The notes: generated from the sequence alone by a model not told the origin. Numbered from the stretch's first letter, positions 17,285 through 26,477 are shown. The stretch: 64,000 nucleotides of DNA from Streptomyces triculaminicus (GCF_017349075.1 NZ_JAFMOF010000008.1:1-64000); one strand, 5' to 3'. Made by a program: numbers and translations.

Positions 17285-17386
17285 CCTGAACGAAGTCCCC
17301 ACCGGCGGTGACCTGTACGTGCTCAAGAACATCCTGCACGACTGGCCCGACGAGGACTGCCTGCGCATCCTGACCGTCTATCCGGT
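17285..17386 (+). pseudogene. relic of an O-methyltransferase gene
   Basis: A short stretch on the + strand translates to VPTGGDLYVLKNILHDWPDE followed by DCLRILT. This is the conserved segment of AdoMet-dependent O-methyltransferases of the Methyltransf_2 type, where LKxILHDWxDE is diagnostic. The SAM-binding loop and the rest of the protein are absent and the frame closes soon after, so this is a fragment. It abuts the 3' end of the TetR gene and marks the right border of the biosynthetic cluster, where an ancestral gene was lost. Confidence 0.6.
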
Positions 17387-17391
17387 GGTGC

Positions 17392-17988
17392 TCAGGGTTC
17401 CAGGACTCTGGCGGTGAAGGCTGCCAGGTGAGCCCGCATCTGTTCACGGGTCGTCCCCTCCCGGCCGACGAGGTGTTCGACGAGGTCGGCGCGGGTGGCG
17501 GCAAGCAGAGCATGCGCGGTGAAGTTGCTGTCGGCGAGTCCGGGAACCCGTTCCAGCGCGGCCTGGAGCGTGCCGTGCCACCGCTCGTAGTGCTCTGCCG
17601 CGTAAGGACTGTCGCCACCGGTTCCCTCGAGTGCCAGGGCAAGGTGCCGGTTGTCGATCTTGAAGCACAGGACGGCATCGAGGAGAGCGGATACGCGCTG
17701 GAGCGGCGGGGCGGCCGGCCCCAGAGGTGGCGTCCCTTCTTCGATGGCGCGCCGGATCGGTGCGAGCCGCATCTCGTACAGCGCATGGATCAGGCCGGTG
17801 CGGTCACCGAAGCCGCGAAAGAGCGTTGCCTTGCCGACGCCGGCCGCTGCCGCGATGTCGGCCATGGTGACCGCCTCGGGGCTGTCGCAATCGGCGAAGA
17901 GGGCATCGGCGGCCGCGAGGACGGCCTCCCGGTTACGAGTGGCGTCCGCGCGCGGCTTGCGCTCGGGGCGTTCGGACCGTTCGGGCAT
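17392..17988 (-). CDS. TetR family repressor
   Basis: 198 residues. The N-terminal helix-turn-helix is clear: VTMADIAAAAGVGKATLFRGFGDRTGLI at about 40-67. The C-terminal ligand domain is generic (TetR_C, with ELP...ALE...RW). It is transcribed away from a SnoaL-like/NmrA pair. The 93-base gap carries two near-identical 17-bp palindromes, so it very probably represses both itself and the pair. The inducer is unknown. Confidence 0.9.
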   Translation of the reverse strand: MPERSERPERKPRADATRNREAVLAAADALFADCDSPEAVTMADIAAAAGVGKATLFRGFGDRTGLIHALYEMRLAPIRRAIEEGTPPLGPAAPPLQRVSALLDAVLCFKIDNRHLALALEGTGGDSPYAAEHYERWHGTLQAALERVPGLADSNFTAHALLAATRADLVEHLVGREGTTREQMRAHLAAFTARVLEP

Positions 17989-18007
17989 GAGGCTCCTCCT
18001 TTACAAA

Positions 18008-18059
18008 ACGGACCCCGGGTCCGTATCGTCGGGCCCCATGAAACGGACCCGGGGTCCGT
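18008..18059. promoter_or_regulatory. two palindromic operators for the divergent TetR repressor
   Basis: ACGGACCCCGGGTCCGT at 18008-18024 and ACGGACCCGGGGTCCGT at 18043-18059. Each is a palindrome apart from the centre base, and each is the reverse complement of the other. Both are preceded by AA and followed by ATCGT. Centre to centre is 35 bp. The second copy ends 22 bases before the SnoaL-like start, so binding would block the rightward promoter. Confidence 0.8.
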
Positions 18060-18081
18060 ATCGTACGGGACGGAGTAACTC

Positions 18082-18507
18082 ATGAGCGCGAGCACCGCAC
18101 CGGCGGATCTGTACCGCCACGGCCTGCGACTACTGCTGGACAAGGACATCCCCGCCTGGGTCGACCTGTGGGACGAGAACGGGATCTTCGAGTTCCCCTT
18201 CGCGCCGGAAGATTGGCCCAAGCGACTGGAGGGCAAGGCAGCCGTCGCCGACTACATGCGCGGCTACCCCGACCACATAGACCTCCACGACTTCCCCTAC
18301 GTCGAGATTCACCAGACCACCGCCCCGGAGACCATCGTCGTCGAAATGCGCGGTGTGGGCCGTCTGGTAGACACCGACAGCCCCTTCGACATGTCCTACA
18401 TCGCTGTCGTCACCATCAAGAACGGCCTCATCACCCGCTACCGCGACTACTGGAACCCGCTCGCCGTCCAGAACACCGCCGCCGACTTCGCCGGGAGCAA
18501 CCGATGA
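18082..18507 (+). CDS. SnoaL-like / NTF2-like protein
   Basis: 141 residues. The layout DLYRHGLRLLLDKDIPAWVDLWDENGIFEFPFAP, GKAAVADYMRGYP and ITRYRDYWNPL is that of SnoaL-like alpha+beta barrel proteins (ketosteroid-isomerase fold). These act as isomerases, cyclases or hydroxylases, or simply bind small molecules. Translation is coupled to the following NmrA-like gene by an ATGA overlap, and both are under the operators upstream. The two probably process one xenobiotic or metabolite sensed by the TetR protein. Confidence 0.82.
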   Translation: MSASTAPADLYRHGLRLLLDKDIPAWVDLWDENGIFEFPFAPEDWPKRLEGKAAVADYMRGYPDHIDLHDFPYVEIHQTTAPETIVVEMRGVGRLVDTDSPFDMSYIAVVTIKNGLITRYRDYWNPLAVQNTAADFAGSNR

Positions 18508-19358
18508 ACGAACCCCAAGAGTTCACCCTCGTCATCGGGGCCACAGGTACCACCGGCAGCCGCGTCGCCGCCCAGCTGGCCGCCGGGGGCAGGCACGTCA
18601 AGGCCGCCAGCCGACGCGCCACCCCCGTGGACGGATCGCGTTCCGTACGGTTCGACTGGGGCGACCCCGCGTCCTTCGAAGGCGCCCTGGAAGGCACGGA
18701 CCGGGTCTACCTCATCCCACCGCTCGGCGATCCGGACCCGGCAGCCGTCATGTTGCCCTTCCTGCATCAGGCCCGCAGCGCAGGGGTCCGCCGCGCGGTC
18801 CTGCTCAGCTCATCGGCGATCCCCGCCGGCGGCCCTGCCGTGGGGCAGGTCCACCAGGCCCTGCCCGGCCTGTTCGACCAGTGGGCGGTCCTGCGGCCCT
18901 CGTGGTTCATGCAGAACTTCACCGGCAACCACACGCACGCCCGGACCATCAGAGCGGACGGAACCATCCACACAGCGGCCGGCGACGGCCGCGTCGGGTT
19001 CGTCGACGCCGACGACATCGCCGCTGTCGCCGTGCACGCACTGACCGAGACGCAGGCCCCCGACACCGACCTGATCATCACCGGACCCCAAGCACTGAGC
19101 CACAGCGACATCGCCGCCATCCTCACCGACGTCACCGGCCGGACCGTCACCCACCGCAGGCTGACCTACGAGCAGATGCGCGACCGCCTGGCCGCCGACA
19201 TCCCCGCCGAGTTCGCCACACTGCTCGCCGACATGGACCAGGCCATCGCCCAAGGCGCCGAAGACCGCACCACCGACACCGTCCAACGCCTCACCGGCCG
19301 TCCACCGCGCACCTTCCGCGCTGTCGCAGAACGGGAACTGGGCCGGCTCCGGAGCTGA
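18504..19358 (+). CDS. NmrA-like NAD(P)-binding protein
   Basis: 284 residues, start overlapping the SnoaL-like stop by four bases. N-terminal Rossmann motif VIGATGTTGSRVAAQLAAGG, with a basic stretch after strand 2 (ASRRAT) that favours NADP. PSWFMQNF and the DADDIAAVAVHAL helix are typical of the NmrA/atypical SDR group (including quinone reductases and redox sensors). No YxxxK catalytic motif is evident. It is the second gene of a two-gene TetR-controlled unit. Confidence 0.82.
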   Translation: MNEPQEFTLVIGATGTTGSRVAAQLAAGGRHVKAASRRATPVDGSRSVRFDWGDPASFEGALEGTDRVYLIPPLGDPDPAAVMLPFLHQARSAGVRRAVLLSSSAIPAGGPAVGQVHQALPGLFDQWAVLRPSWFMQNFTGNHTHARTIRADGTIHTAAGDGRVGFVDADDIAAVAVHALTETQAPDTDLIITGPQALSHSDIAAILTDVTGRTVTHRRLTYEQMRDRLAADIPAEFATLLADMDQAIAQGAEDRTTDTVQRLTGRPPRTFRAVAERELGRLRS

Positions 19359-19477
19359 CATTCCCGATTCCCACCGCGGCGAGGGTGCAAGTGAAGCGAT
19401 GACCTGACGGGCTCGAGTGGAGACATCACCCAAGGCTGGGTATCGTCAAGTAGGCGTTTTAGCCGGATGCTGTCGGC

Positions 19478-19786
19478 GTGCAGGCATTGGTATCAAAAGC
19501 CAGAACGGCACGCCCACACATGGCCATCCCGCTGCGTTTCGCTTCGGCATTCACACCCCGATTCCCCAGCACTACGCCGCAGGCCGTGGCCGCGCCCGCC
19601 CATGCCACGGTGGCGGCCGTACCCACGGTCGCGTGGGAATACGCGACCGCGCCGCTCCTCCCGGGGACGACCAAGCAGATTCTGGACTTCTGGGGCGCGG
19701 ACGGCTGGGAGCTCGTTCAGGTCGTCCCGAACCCCGCCAACCCGGGTCAGCTCGTGGCCTATTTCAAGCGGGCGCTGCCGGCGTAA
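19478..19786 (+). CDS. small conserved protein, DUF4177-like
   Basis: 102 residues as an open frame. The C-terminal 50 residues, WEYATAPLLPGTTKQILDFW onward through GADGWELVQVVP and QLVAYFKR (from W53), match a small actinobacterial family usually only 50-55 residues long. The N-terminal 52 residues are low in conserved features, so the true start may be a GTG near 19608. It stands alone, convergent with an acetyltransferase gene. Function unknown. Confidence 0.65.
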   Translation: MQALVSKARTARPHMAIPLRFASAFTPRFPSTTPQAVAAPAHATVAAVPTVAWEYATAPLLPGTTKQILDFWGADGWELVQVVPNPANPGQLVAYFKRALPA

Positions 19787-19825
19787 AGGTCGAATCTCGG
19801 GGGTTCACGGCCGGCCCGAACGCCA

Positions 19826-20425
19826 TCAGCTCTCGCCCCGCGCCTCCCGCCACATCGACCAGAGAGTCGGGCCGCCCCCGGGTACGTGGATCTCGCCCCG
19901 CACGGTGAACCCGAAGCGCTCGTAGAAGCCGATGTTGGCCTGCTTCGACGATTCGAGGTGTACCGGCAGTCCGGCCGCGTCCGCCTTGGCCAGGCCCGAA
20001 AGAAGCAGGGCGGCGCCGTGTCCGTTGCCCTGGGCTGCCGGGTCGGCGCCCAGCACCGCCAGGTACCAGTGAGGCTCCTGGGGGGCTGCCTCGCCGACCA
20101 GTTCCAGCATTTCTCCCAGCCGGGCCACGTGCTCGCCCAACAACCCGTCGATACGGGCCAGCGTCCCCTCGTCCGGGTGCTGCTCGGCCGTACCGGGCGG
20201 CGTCCAGAAGGCCGCTGCCGCGTCGGTGCGTTCACAGTGACCAAGTGGGCCGTACTTGTGCGTGAGCATGACGTCGAACCACTCGGCAAGACGCTCCCCA
20301 CGCCCATCTTCGTCGGGGAAGAACCACAGCATCATCGGATCGTCCCCGAATGCGCGGGCCAGGATGCGTGTGATCTCAGGGGTGTCGCCGGTCTCGATCG
20401 GCTTGGGTGTGTTCGGTGACTGCAT
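19826..20425 (-). CDS. GNAT family N-acetyltransferase
   Basis: 199 residues from the ATG at 20425; the longer open frame upstream has no support. The acetyl-CoA loop is LAVLGADPAAQGNGHGAALL, the Q/R-x-x-G-x-G/A pattern of motif A, and the C-terminal motif B reads LESSKQANIGFYERFGF. This arrangement is common among single-domain GNAT enzymes that acetylate small amines. No ribosome site precedes the ATG, so a leaderless transcript is possible. Substrate unknown. Confidence 0.85.
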   Translation of the reverse strand: MQSPNTPKPIETGDTPEITRILARAFGDDPMMLWFFPDEDGRGERLAEWFDVMLTHKYGPLGHCERTDAAAAFWTPPGTAEQHPDEGTLARIDGLLGEHVARLGEMLELVGEAAPQEPHWYLAVLGADPAAQGNGHGAALLLSGLAKADAAGLPVHLESSKQANIGFYERFGFTVRGEIHVPGGGPTLWSMWREARGES

Positions 20426-20666
20426 GCGACCAACGTAGGTTCCAAGATCCTTCCGGCACATCGGTCGTTCTGCCGATACCCGGGCCCCGGGTACGGCCCC
20501 CTGCAGCGCAGGGACGGCACACAGGCCGCCCCCTCGAGAGACACACGACTGACCGGATTCCCACCCGAACACCTGTCACTTTGAGTGGCGAAACGATTAC
20601 CCTTTGTAGGGTCTCTCCTTGGTGCGCTCACGCCCTGCCTGAGCAGGCGAACACGGAGGAGCAGAC

Positions 20667-21188
20667 ATGCATGCTTGGAGGACGGCGGCCGCCGCCGCGT
20701 CGATGGCGATCCTGGTGCTCATCGGCGGCACCTCCCCCGTCGCGGCGAGAGGAGCGGCGGCCCCCGACCCGTCCGCTCCGGCGACCGTGCCCGCCGGGCA
20801 GGGGGCCGCCGAGGGCCACGTGGAAGCCGGGAAGTCCGGCTCGGACGCGGACGCGTCCGCAGTGATCCGCTGTGAGGGACAGGTGCAGCGCCCGCACAAC
20901 TCCACCCACGTGCCCGGCACCATCAACGTCGTCGTGACGGTCTCGTGCACGGCACCGGTGCCGGAGATCACCACCCGGGCGGCCCTCTACAAGAACGGAC
21001 AGCTTGTCAATCAGTCCGCGCTGAGGACACAGAGGAACACCCGAAGCGGCCAGAACAACGCGGCCGTGAGGTGCAGCTCCGGCAACTACCGCGGCTGGAT
21101 GTACTTCAAGGTCGTCTTCCCGCCCGGCTACCAGCCGCCGACCGGCTCCGGCAACGGTCTCGGTCAGGAAGTGCCCATCAGCTGCTGA
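20667..21188 (+). CDS. small secreted protein
   Basis: 173 residues with a Sec signal peptide (MHAWRT then a hydrophobic core AAAAASMAILVLIGG, probable cleavage after VAA at about 27). The mature part has four cysteines (in VIRCEG, VSCTAP, VRCSSG and a final SC), probably two disulfides, in an all-beta-looking sequence. GGAG precedes the ATG by 7-8 bases. I do not recognise a function; similar short Cys-containing exported proteins are common in Streptomyces. Confidence 0.75.
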   Translation: MHAWRTAAAAASMAILVLIGGTSPVAARGAAAPDPSAPATVPAGQGAAEGHVEAGKSGSDADASAVIRCEGQVQRPHNSTHVPGTINVVVTVSCTAPVPEITTRAALYKNGQLVNQSALRTQRNTRSGQNNAAVRCSSGNYRGWMYFKVVFPPGYQPPTGSGNGLGQEVPISC

Positions 21189-21252
21189 TCCCCTGCCGCC
21201 GGAGGGGCGGCACCGCGTTGCACGGGGGCGCCGCGGGGGAAGAAGTTCTGGC

Positions 21253-22062
21253 ATGCACCCCACCCCCACCCGGATCCTGCACCGGCGCGTGACGCAGCTC
21301 GACGCGGCATCGGACCTGACCGCCGGCACGGACGCCGGGCTGCGCCATTTCGCCTCCGTCATGACGGGGTGGACCGAGCCCGAGATGACGGCTCTGGCGG
21401 GCGGTCCGGCCGTCCTGGCCCCGTCCGAGGTGGAGGAGGCGGACGAGACGGTCGACGGCTGCCTGCTGTTGGGCCGGCTCGTCCGGGACGAGGCGAGTCT
21501 CGTCCGGGGGCCTCTCGACCGGACGCGCCAGCACTGGATCGGCACCAGCCCGCACGAGCTGGTGCCGCACCGGTGGCCCGGCCTGGACCGGGAGCGGTTC
21601 ACCGCGCCCGGCGGGGACGCCGGCCCTCCCAGTACGAAGCCGTTCCGCCTGGGGCTCTACACGTCCACGGCGCGGCATGACGGGCCGGGCATGTGGCGGA
21701 TATACCTCGACCTGGGGTCGAGTCTCCATCCCCGACCCTGGCAGACGTGGCAGTTGCCGGTCACCGATCCCGCCGCCGATGTCCTCGAAATCGGCGGCGC
21801 GGGCGACTGGGCGGCTTTCGTCGGGCGCTATCCGCTCGTCCACGGCAACGACGTCTACCCCGATTGGGCCAAGGTCGCCCGGGACTTCGCCGGGGTGCAC
21901 ATGACGCTGCGCGCGATCGTCGCGGCCCAGGGGTTCCGCATCCCGGTGGCGGACGGCCTGGCCGCGGCGCCGTTCTGGGACATCGAGTCGGTGCTGTGGC
22001 TGCGCTGGTGCTTCGACACCCCGCGCCTGGTAGAGGTCACATCACCCCACGTCCGGCCGTGA
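21253..22062 (+). CDS. conserved-looking protein of unknown function
   Basis: 269 residues, no signal peptide or membrane segment. The sequence is Trp-rich (WTEPEMTALA, HWIGTSPHELVPHRWPGL, MWRIYLDLG, PDWAKVARDFAGVHMTLRAI, APFWDIESVLWLRWCF) and has good codon usage along its whole length, so it is very likely a real gene. I do not recognise the family. It is convergent with the PQQ-type gene and probably monocistronic. Confidence 0.7.
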   Translation: MHPTPTRILHRRVTQLDAASDLTAGTDAGLRHFASVMTGWTEPEMTALAGGPAVLAPSEVEEADETVDGCLLLGRLVRDEASLVRGPLDRTRQHWIGTSPHELVPHRWPGLDRERFTAPGGDAGPPSTKPFRLGLYTSTARHDGPGMWRIYLDLGSSLHPRPWQTWQLPVTDPAADVLEIGGAGDWAAFVGRYPLVHGNDVYPDWAKVARDFAGVHMTLRAIVAAQGFRIPVADGLAAAPFWDIESVLWLRWCFDTPRLVEVTSPHVRP

Positions 22063-22125
22063 CGGGGGCCGGCTCCTGACTCTGCTCGCCACCGCTACGG
22101 GCCGGCCTGCACCCGACCCGTACGT

Positions 22126-22142
22126 CCCTGCGGCCTGCAGGG
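22126..22142. terminator. short hairpin between convergent genes
   Basis: CCCTGC (22126-22131), loop GGCCT, GCAGGG (22137-22142). It lies between two converging stop codons and may act as a weak bidirectional terminator. Confidence 0.4.
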
Positions 22143-22151
22143 GGAGCGCGG

Positions 22152-23461
22152 TCACAGTCGGATGGCCTGGATTCCCTCCGAGGACAGCGCGTACAGGACT
22201 CCTGAGGCGATGTACGGATCGGCCATGATGGTGGAGGTGTCGGGTAGTTGCCACCGAGGTCTGCCGGTGCGGGCGTCGTAGGACCACATGTTCCCCGCGT
22301 GGGTCACGATCACGTCGTCGCCGGCAACGTAGGGGCGTGACGAGCACCTCGTCATGCGGTCCACCCGCCACAGCTGCTTGCCGGTCTCTGCGGACACTGC
22401 CAGGACGTAACCGCGGTAGCCGCCCAGGCCGAGGATGCTGTCGGATCCGAATTCCAGGGCCGAGGTGACGAACACCCGGCCGGCGTGCTGGGTGACCAGC
22501 CGCTCGCAGTAGCCCTCGGCCACGGTGCGTCGCCAGCGCCGGTCGCCGCTGTGGGGGTCGTAGGCCGCCAGGTCACCGCGAGGGTGCAGACGTACACGGC
22601 GCTGCCGTCCTCAGCGACGGTGATCATCCCGTCCATGGCGGGGACGCGCCACTGCCGTCGGCCGGTTTCGGTGTCGTGGGCGCACAGCCGGTACTGCTCG
22701 TCGAGCAGGTAGAGGGCACTGCCGCCCGGTGCGACAGCGACATGTTCCTCGCCCCCGGGCGCCGGGATCTGCCAACGCACCGTACCGGTGCGCGGATCCA
22801 GTGCGCTGAGGGGGGGGTCGGTTCTGACGTCGTCCAGTTTTCCGGCGCGGGCCAGGAGGAGCTGCTGCCTGCGGAGTGACTCGAAGACGCTGGACGATTC
22901 GGCGGTCCAGCGCACCCTTCCGGTGCCGGCGTCCAGACCGCACAGGACACCGGGTGCGAAGGGTGCTTCGTCGTCGGTGTTGCGGTGCAGTCGGATACAG
23001 ACGGTGGAGCCGAGGACCACCGGCGCGCTGGGCGCTCCGTTGCCGAGCGGCTCGGTGACCCACAGCCGCCGCCCGTCTTCGGACCGGAAGGCCATGGCGG
23101 TCCCTGTGGAGGAGACGAGGTAGACGGTTCCGTCGGAGACGGTGACGCCGCTGGGGTCCCAGTACTCCACTCCGACCTGCTTGTCCCATCGGCTGCGGCC
23201 GGTGGCGGTGTCCACGGCGAGGAGGCCGCCAGGCTGGTCGGTGGTGACGAAGAGGCAGCGCCCATCGCTGCTCATGCCGTAATAATTCAGCTTCTTCGGT
23301 GCAGTGAAGGACCACAGCGCTGTGCGCTGCGGCGGGGCGGGAACGTCCTTGTCCCGCCGCATTTCCCAGCCGGTGTAGCCACCGGCGCCGAGGACTCCCG
23401 CGGCCGCGGTCAGGAGAAGAGCCCGCCGCGACGGGAGACGGTTGTTCGAATTCAGGGACAC
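22152..23461 (-). pseudogene. frameshifted PQQ-like beta-propeller exported protein
   Basis: The coding signal starts at a GTG at 23461 (VSLNSNNRLPSRRALLLTAA: twin-arginine export signal) and continues through repeated W-blades such as LLAVDTATGRSRWD, GRVRWTAE and GRRQWRVP. Near 22575 the frame breaks: the main frame runs on into nonsense, while the +1 frame resumes with GDLAAYDPHSGDRRWRR and then ERLVTQHAGRVF to a stop at 22152. A one-base indel explains this. If intact it would be about 435 residues and act outside the membrane as a scaffold or dehydrogenase-like protein. Either a sequencing error or a recent pseudogene. Confidence 0.75.
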
Positions 23462-23666
23462 GCACGGAAACTTACCGTGCAGTCTCGCGAAGAAAGGCCG
23501 CTCGTCGAGTCCCTCAAGGTGACGTGCCGGCCCGCCCCCGTGCCGTAGCTCCCGCGAGCCATCCGGCTCGGCGGCCGCGGGTTCACCTGGCCCAGCACTG
23601 CGGTCGGATCGACGACGTGGCACGTGGGAGATGACGCCGGTGGACCGCCGACGAACAGGTCGGGAA

Positions 23667-24088
23667 TCACCGCTGCGGAACTTCGCCGAAGACCATGCGG
23701 TGCCCGCGGGCTGTGTCCGTGTACTCGCGAACTCGGTGGATCAGCCCGTCGTGGAGTTCGAAGACGAAGCAGAAGTCGTTGACGTAGTGGTTGCCATTGG
23801 CGAGCGTCGCCGCCACGGTCGCCTCTGCAACCCCCCACTCGCCGTCGGCGTGGAGGTGGTGGAGGGTGACATCGAGGTCACGCGCGAACAGGCGGGGGAA
23901 GTCCTCGGCGAAGAAGCGCACGATCACCGCCCTGCCCACCATGGGGCCTGGGGCGTCTTGAGCGCGACGGCGGTGGCGTTCCCGGGAGGCGACAGCCATT
24001 CGGCGTCCTCGGTAAGGACTGAGAAGATCTGGTCAGGGTCGCGGCTGACGAGTGCCCGGAGGGCGTTCTGGATGACGGTGTTGGTCAT
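23667..24088 (-). pseudogene. frameshifted SnoaL-like protein
   Basis: The gene opens with MTNTVIQNALRALVSRDPDQ (ATG at 24088) and reads well to ALKTPQAP at about 23945. The frame then breaks; the other frame continues with MVGRAVIVRFFAEDFPRLFA and ends in HRMVFGEVPQR. Joined, the parts make a normal SnoaL/NTF2-like protein of about 140 residues. The shift is one base in a C/G-rich run. It is divergent from the broken AraC-like gene, a pairing often seen where the regulator controls the SnoaL-like enzyme. Confidence 0.72.
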
Positions 24089-24177
24089 GGATCCACTGTC
24101 ACCGTCGGTGCGCAGCGGCGTCTTGGACAAATGTTCCGACCGCTCCCGTTCTACCGCTCCCGTTCTACTGTGGGCAC

Positions 24178-24728
24178 ATGCGATCCGCGGTATGCGAGCG
24201 TGGTGGGGCTGTGGCTGGGTGGGAGGTCGTGAGGCCGCCGGGGCCCAGCCGGTTGGCGGGTGTCAGCATGGCCGGATTCCGCGATCGTGACGGAGGCCCG
24301 GTCGACATGCGGGTGGTGCCGCATCCGGCCGTCACAGTGGTTTTGGAGTTCGGTGCCGGGCCGCTCGCCGCGGCCGGGTCCGGATCGAGGAACTGGCGGC
24401 CGAGATCGGTTGGAGCCGCAAGCGCCTGTGGAGCCGGTTCCGGTCGCAGATCGGGCTTCCTCCCAAGCGTGCCGCGAAGTTGGTCCGCTTCGACCACGCC
24501 GTCCATCGCCTGGCCCTGGGTGAAAGCGCGGCCCGGATCGCGGCGGACAGCGGCTACGTCGACCAGTCCCACCTGCACCGGGACGTCCTGGCGTTCACCG
24601 GAGTGACTCCGGCGACCTGCGCCGGCGACACGGGGCTGGCGGTGGACGGCATCGCGTACGCGGAGTACGGCGCCCTCCCGCTGCGGCTGTCCCGTCTCGC
24701 GCCACCTGCCATGGCTCTTCACCTGTGA
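24178..24728 (+). pseudogene. AraC family regulator with internal deletion
   Basis: The N-terminal part (AGWEVVRPPGPSRLAGVSMA, VDMRVVPHPAVTVVLEFGAG) is in one frame. From about 24381 a second frame gives RIEELAAEIGWSRKRLWSRF, LPPKRAAKLVRFDHAV and IAADSGYVDQSHLHRDVLAF, the two helix-turn-helix motifs of an AraC protein. Full-length relatives have roughly 100 more residues between these parts, so a central segment is missing and the frame is changed. The DNA-binding half could in principle still be made from an internal start, but the gene as it stands is broken. Confidence 0.7.
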
Positions 24729-24734
24729 TCCTTC

Positions 24735-25301
24735 TCAGCCCTGCGCGGGTGCATCAGGAGCAAGCGCCGTGCGGCAGGCCGACCAGGCGGATCGGCTCAG
24801 CATGGGGCGGAAGCGGGTGAACAGGGCCAGGAGTTCGGGTCCACACTTCTCCCGGAAGGAAGGATCGATGCCGGCGAGGTCGAGTTCGTTGGCGGCGGAC
24901 AACTCGGCGAAGTCTCGTCGCAGTTGCCATTCCGGAGCGTAGACGCGGCCGGTGAATCGGTCGCGGAAGGCGGCGTCGGTGGCCGTGAAGGCCGGATAGG
25001 TGGCCTTCCGGTCACACGAGGCGTAGAGGAGCACGACGGCTTCGGCCTCGGCACCGATCATCATCGCGAGTTCGGCGCGACGGTCCAGCGTAAGCAAGGC
25101 GGTGGGAAAGCCGTCGGTGCCGTAGAACGCATGACACAGGCCTGCGAGCTGCAGCGCAGGCCGGGCATCCCATGCAGCGAGTCGTCCCTGGACGCGCTGG
25201 AGGTGTGCGAGGAGAGTGCCGCCCGGGTGGGCGATGGCCGCGGCACCGAGTTCGCGCAGGAGCGCGGTGGCCTGGTCGGCGGCGGAGGAGGAAGCAGGCA
25301 T
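24735..25301 (-). CDS. DUF6817-type protein
   Basis: 188 residues from the ATG at 25301, preceded by GGAAGGA. The core ATALLRELGAAAIAHPGGTL, RPALQLAGLCHAFYGTDGFP and AEAVVLLYASCDR is the conserved pattern of DUF6817, a small HD-like fold with conserved His residues (IAHPGG, CHAFYG). Function is not established. It is divergent from a LysR gene, with a palindrome in the 176-base gap, so the LysR protein probably controls it. Confidence 0.75.
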   Translation of the reverse strand: MPASSSAADQATALLRELGAAAIAHPGGTLLAHLQRVQGRLAAWDARPALQLAGLCHAFYGTDGFPTALLTLDRRAELAMMIGAEAEAVVLLYASCDRKATYPAFTATDAAFRDRFTGRVYAPEWQLRRDFAELSAANELDLAGIDPSFREKCGPELLALFTRFRPMLSRSAWSACRTALAPDAPAQG

Positions 25302-25457
25302 GGCGGTGTCCTTCCTGCGCTCGGGTCGGCACCCGTCCGTGCCTTCGCCTGTGGTCCGGACACCGCGAAGACGCCGGACGGGTTGCCGCCCTGGGCCCTG
25401 CACCGATCCTCCCCAACGTCCTGACCCCCAGTCAATCCTGAGGATTCATCGCCATAT

Positions 25458-25473
25458 CCAAGCTGTAGCTTGG
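25458..25473. promoter_or_regulatory. palindrome at the LysR start, probable operator
   Basis: CCAAGCT-GT-AGCTTGG (25458-25473) is a perfect 7-bp inverted repeat ending four bases before the LysR ATG. Binding here would repress the LysR gene, as expected for autoregulation, and could activate the divergent DUF6817 gene. Confidence 0.65.
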
Positions 25474-25477
25474 GTGT

Positions 25478-26386
25478 ATGACTCTGGACGACCTTCGCGT
25501 CTTCGTGGCCGTGTGCCGAGCGGGAAACCTCAGCGCTGTCGCCCGGGATCTGGAGTGCACACAGTCGGCGGTGAGCCAGCATGTGAAGCGGCTGGAACGA
25601 GAGACCGGCGTCAGTCTTCTGGAGCGCCAGCCGCGGGGTGTCGTGCCCACTCAGGCGGGGCGCGTCCTGGAGGAGGCCGCCGCCGACAGCCTTGCCGGCC
25701 TGGACCTGGCCCTGCGACGCATCGGAGACCTTGTCAACGGCGACAGCGGCTCCGTGCGCGTCGCCACGGGCGGTACGACCGTACGGCACTTCATGTCCGA
25801 GGCCGTCGTCGCCTTCCGGCAGCGCTACCCCAAGGTGAGCCTGGAGTTCCAGACAGAGACGTCCGGTCGGCGGTGTTTCGACGCTCTCACCGCCGGCAAC
25901 CTCGACCTCGCCTGGGTCACCATCGGCGACCCTGTGCGCGGCATCGAGCAGCGCCCCGTCGTCGACCTGCCCTGGGTGCTGGCCGTCCGTGCCGACGATC
26001 CGCTCGCCGGCCGCCCTCGTGTCGGCACCGCCGATCTCACCGGCATCCGCCTCATCCGGCTCCCCCGGAACTCCACCTCGGGTGCCCGCCTCGACGCCGC
26101 CTTCGCCGAGCTGGGCGTCCGGACCAGCTCCGACACCAGCGTCGCCGACTGGGACACCGCTCTCCTGCTGGCGGAGCTCGGCCTCGGCCGGGCCGTCATA
26201 CCCGCCATGCCAGGCCGGCAGGTACCCGGCGACGGCCCCCTCCGCCTCGTGCCCCTCCCCGACCTGCCACCGCTCCCGGTCGGCTGGGCCGTCCGCCGCT
26301 GGGACGCCCTCACCCCCCTCGCCAGGGCCTTCGCCGACACCGTCGCCCGCCATTGCGTGTCGAGGGCGATGACGGGCCCGAACTGA
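25478..26386 (+). CDS. LysR family transcriptional regulator
   Basis: 302 residues. N-terminal winged HTH: MTLDDLRVFVAVCRAGNLSA, ARDLECTQSAVSQHVKRLER, LLERQPRGVVPTQAG. The effector domain follows from about residue 90 (SVRVATGGTTVRHFM, LDLAWVTIGDP, IRLPRNSTSGARL). The length is standard. Divergent from the DUF6817 gene with an operator at its own start. The inducer is unknown. Confidence 0.92.
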   Translation: MTLDDLRVFVAVCRAGNLSAVARDLECTQSAVSQHVKRLERETGVSLLERQPRGVVPTQAGRVLEEAAADSLAGLDLALRRIGDLVNGDSGSVRVATGGTTVRHFMSEAVVAFRQRYPKVSLEFQTETSGRRCFDALTAGNLDLAWVTIGDPVRGIEQRPVVDLPWVLAVRADDPLAGRPRVGTADLTGIRLIRLPRNSTSGARLDAAFAELGVRTSSDTSVADWDTALLLAELGLGRAVIPAMPGRQVPGDGPLRLVPLPDLPPLPVGWAVRRWDALTPLARAFADTVARHCVSRAMTGPN

Positions 26387-26477
26387 AGGAGGAACTTCGG
26401 ACCGTAGGCGAGAACGGGGACCACTCCGTCCTCGCGGCCCGGCGGCCGCCGGTCGGTGCCGGCGGCTGCATGACGGC

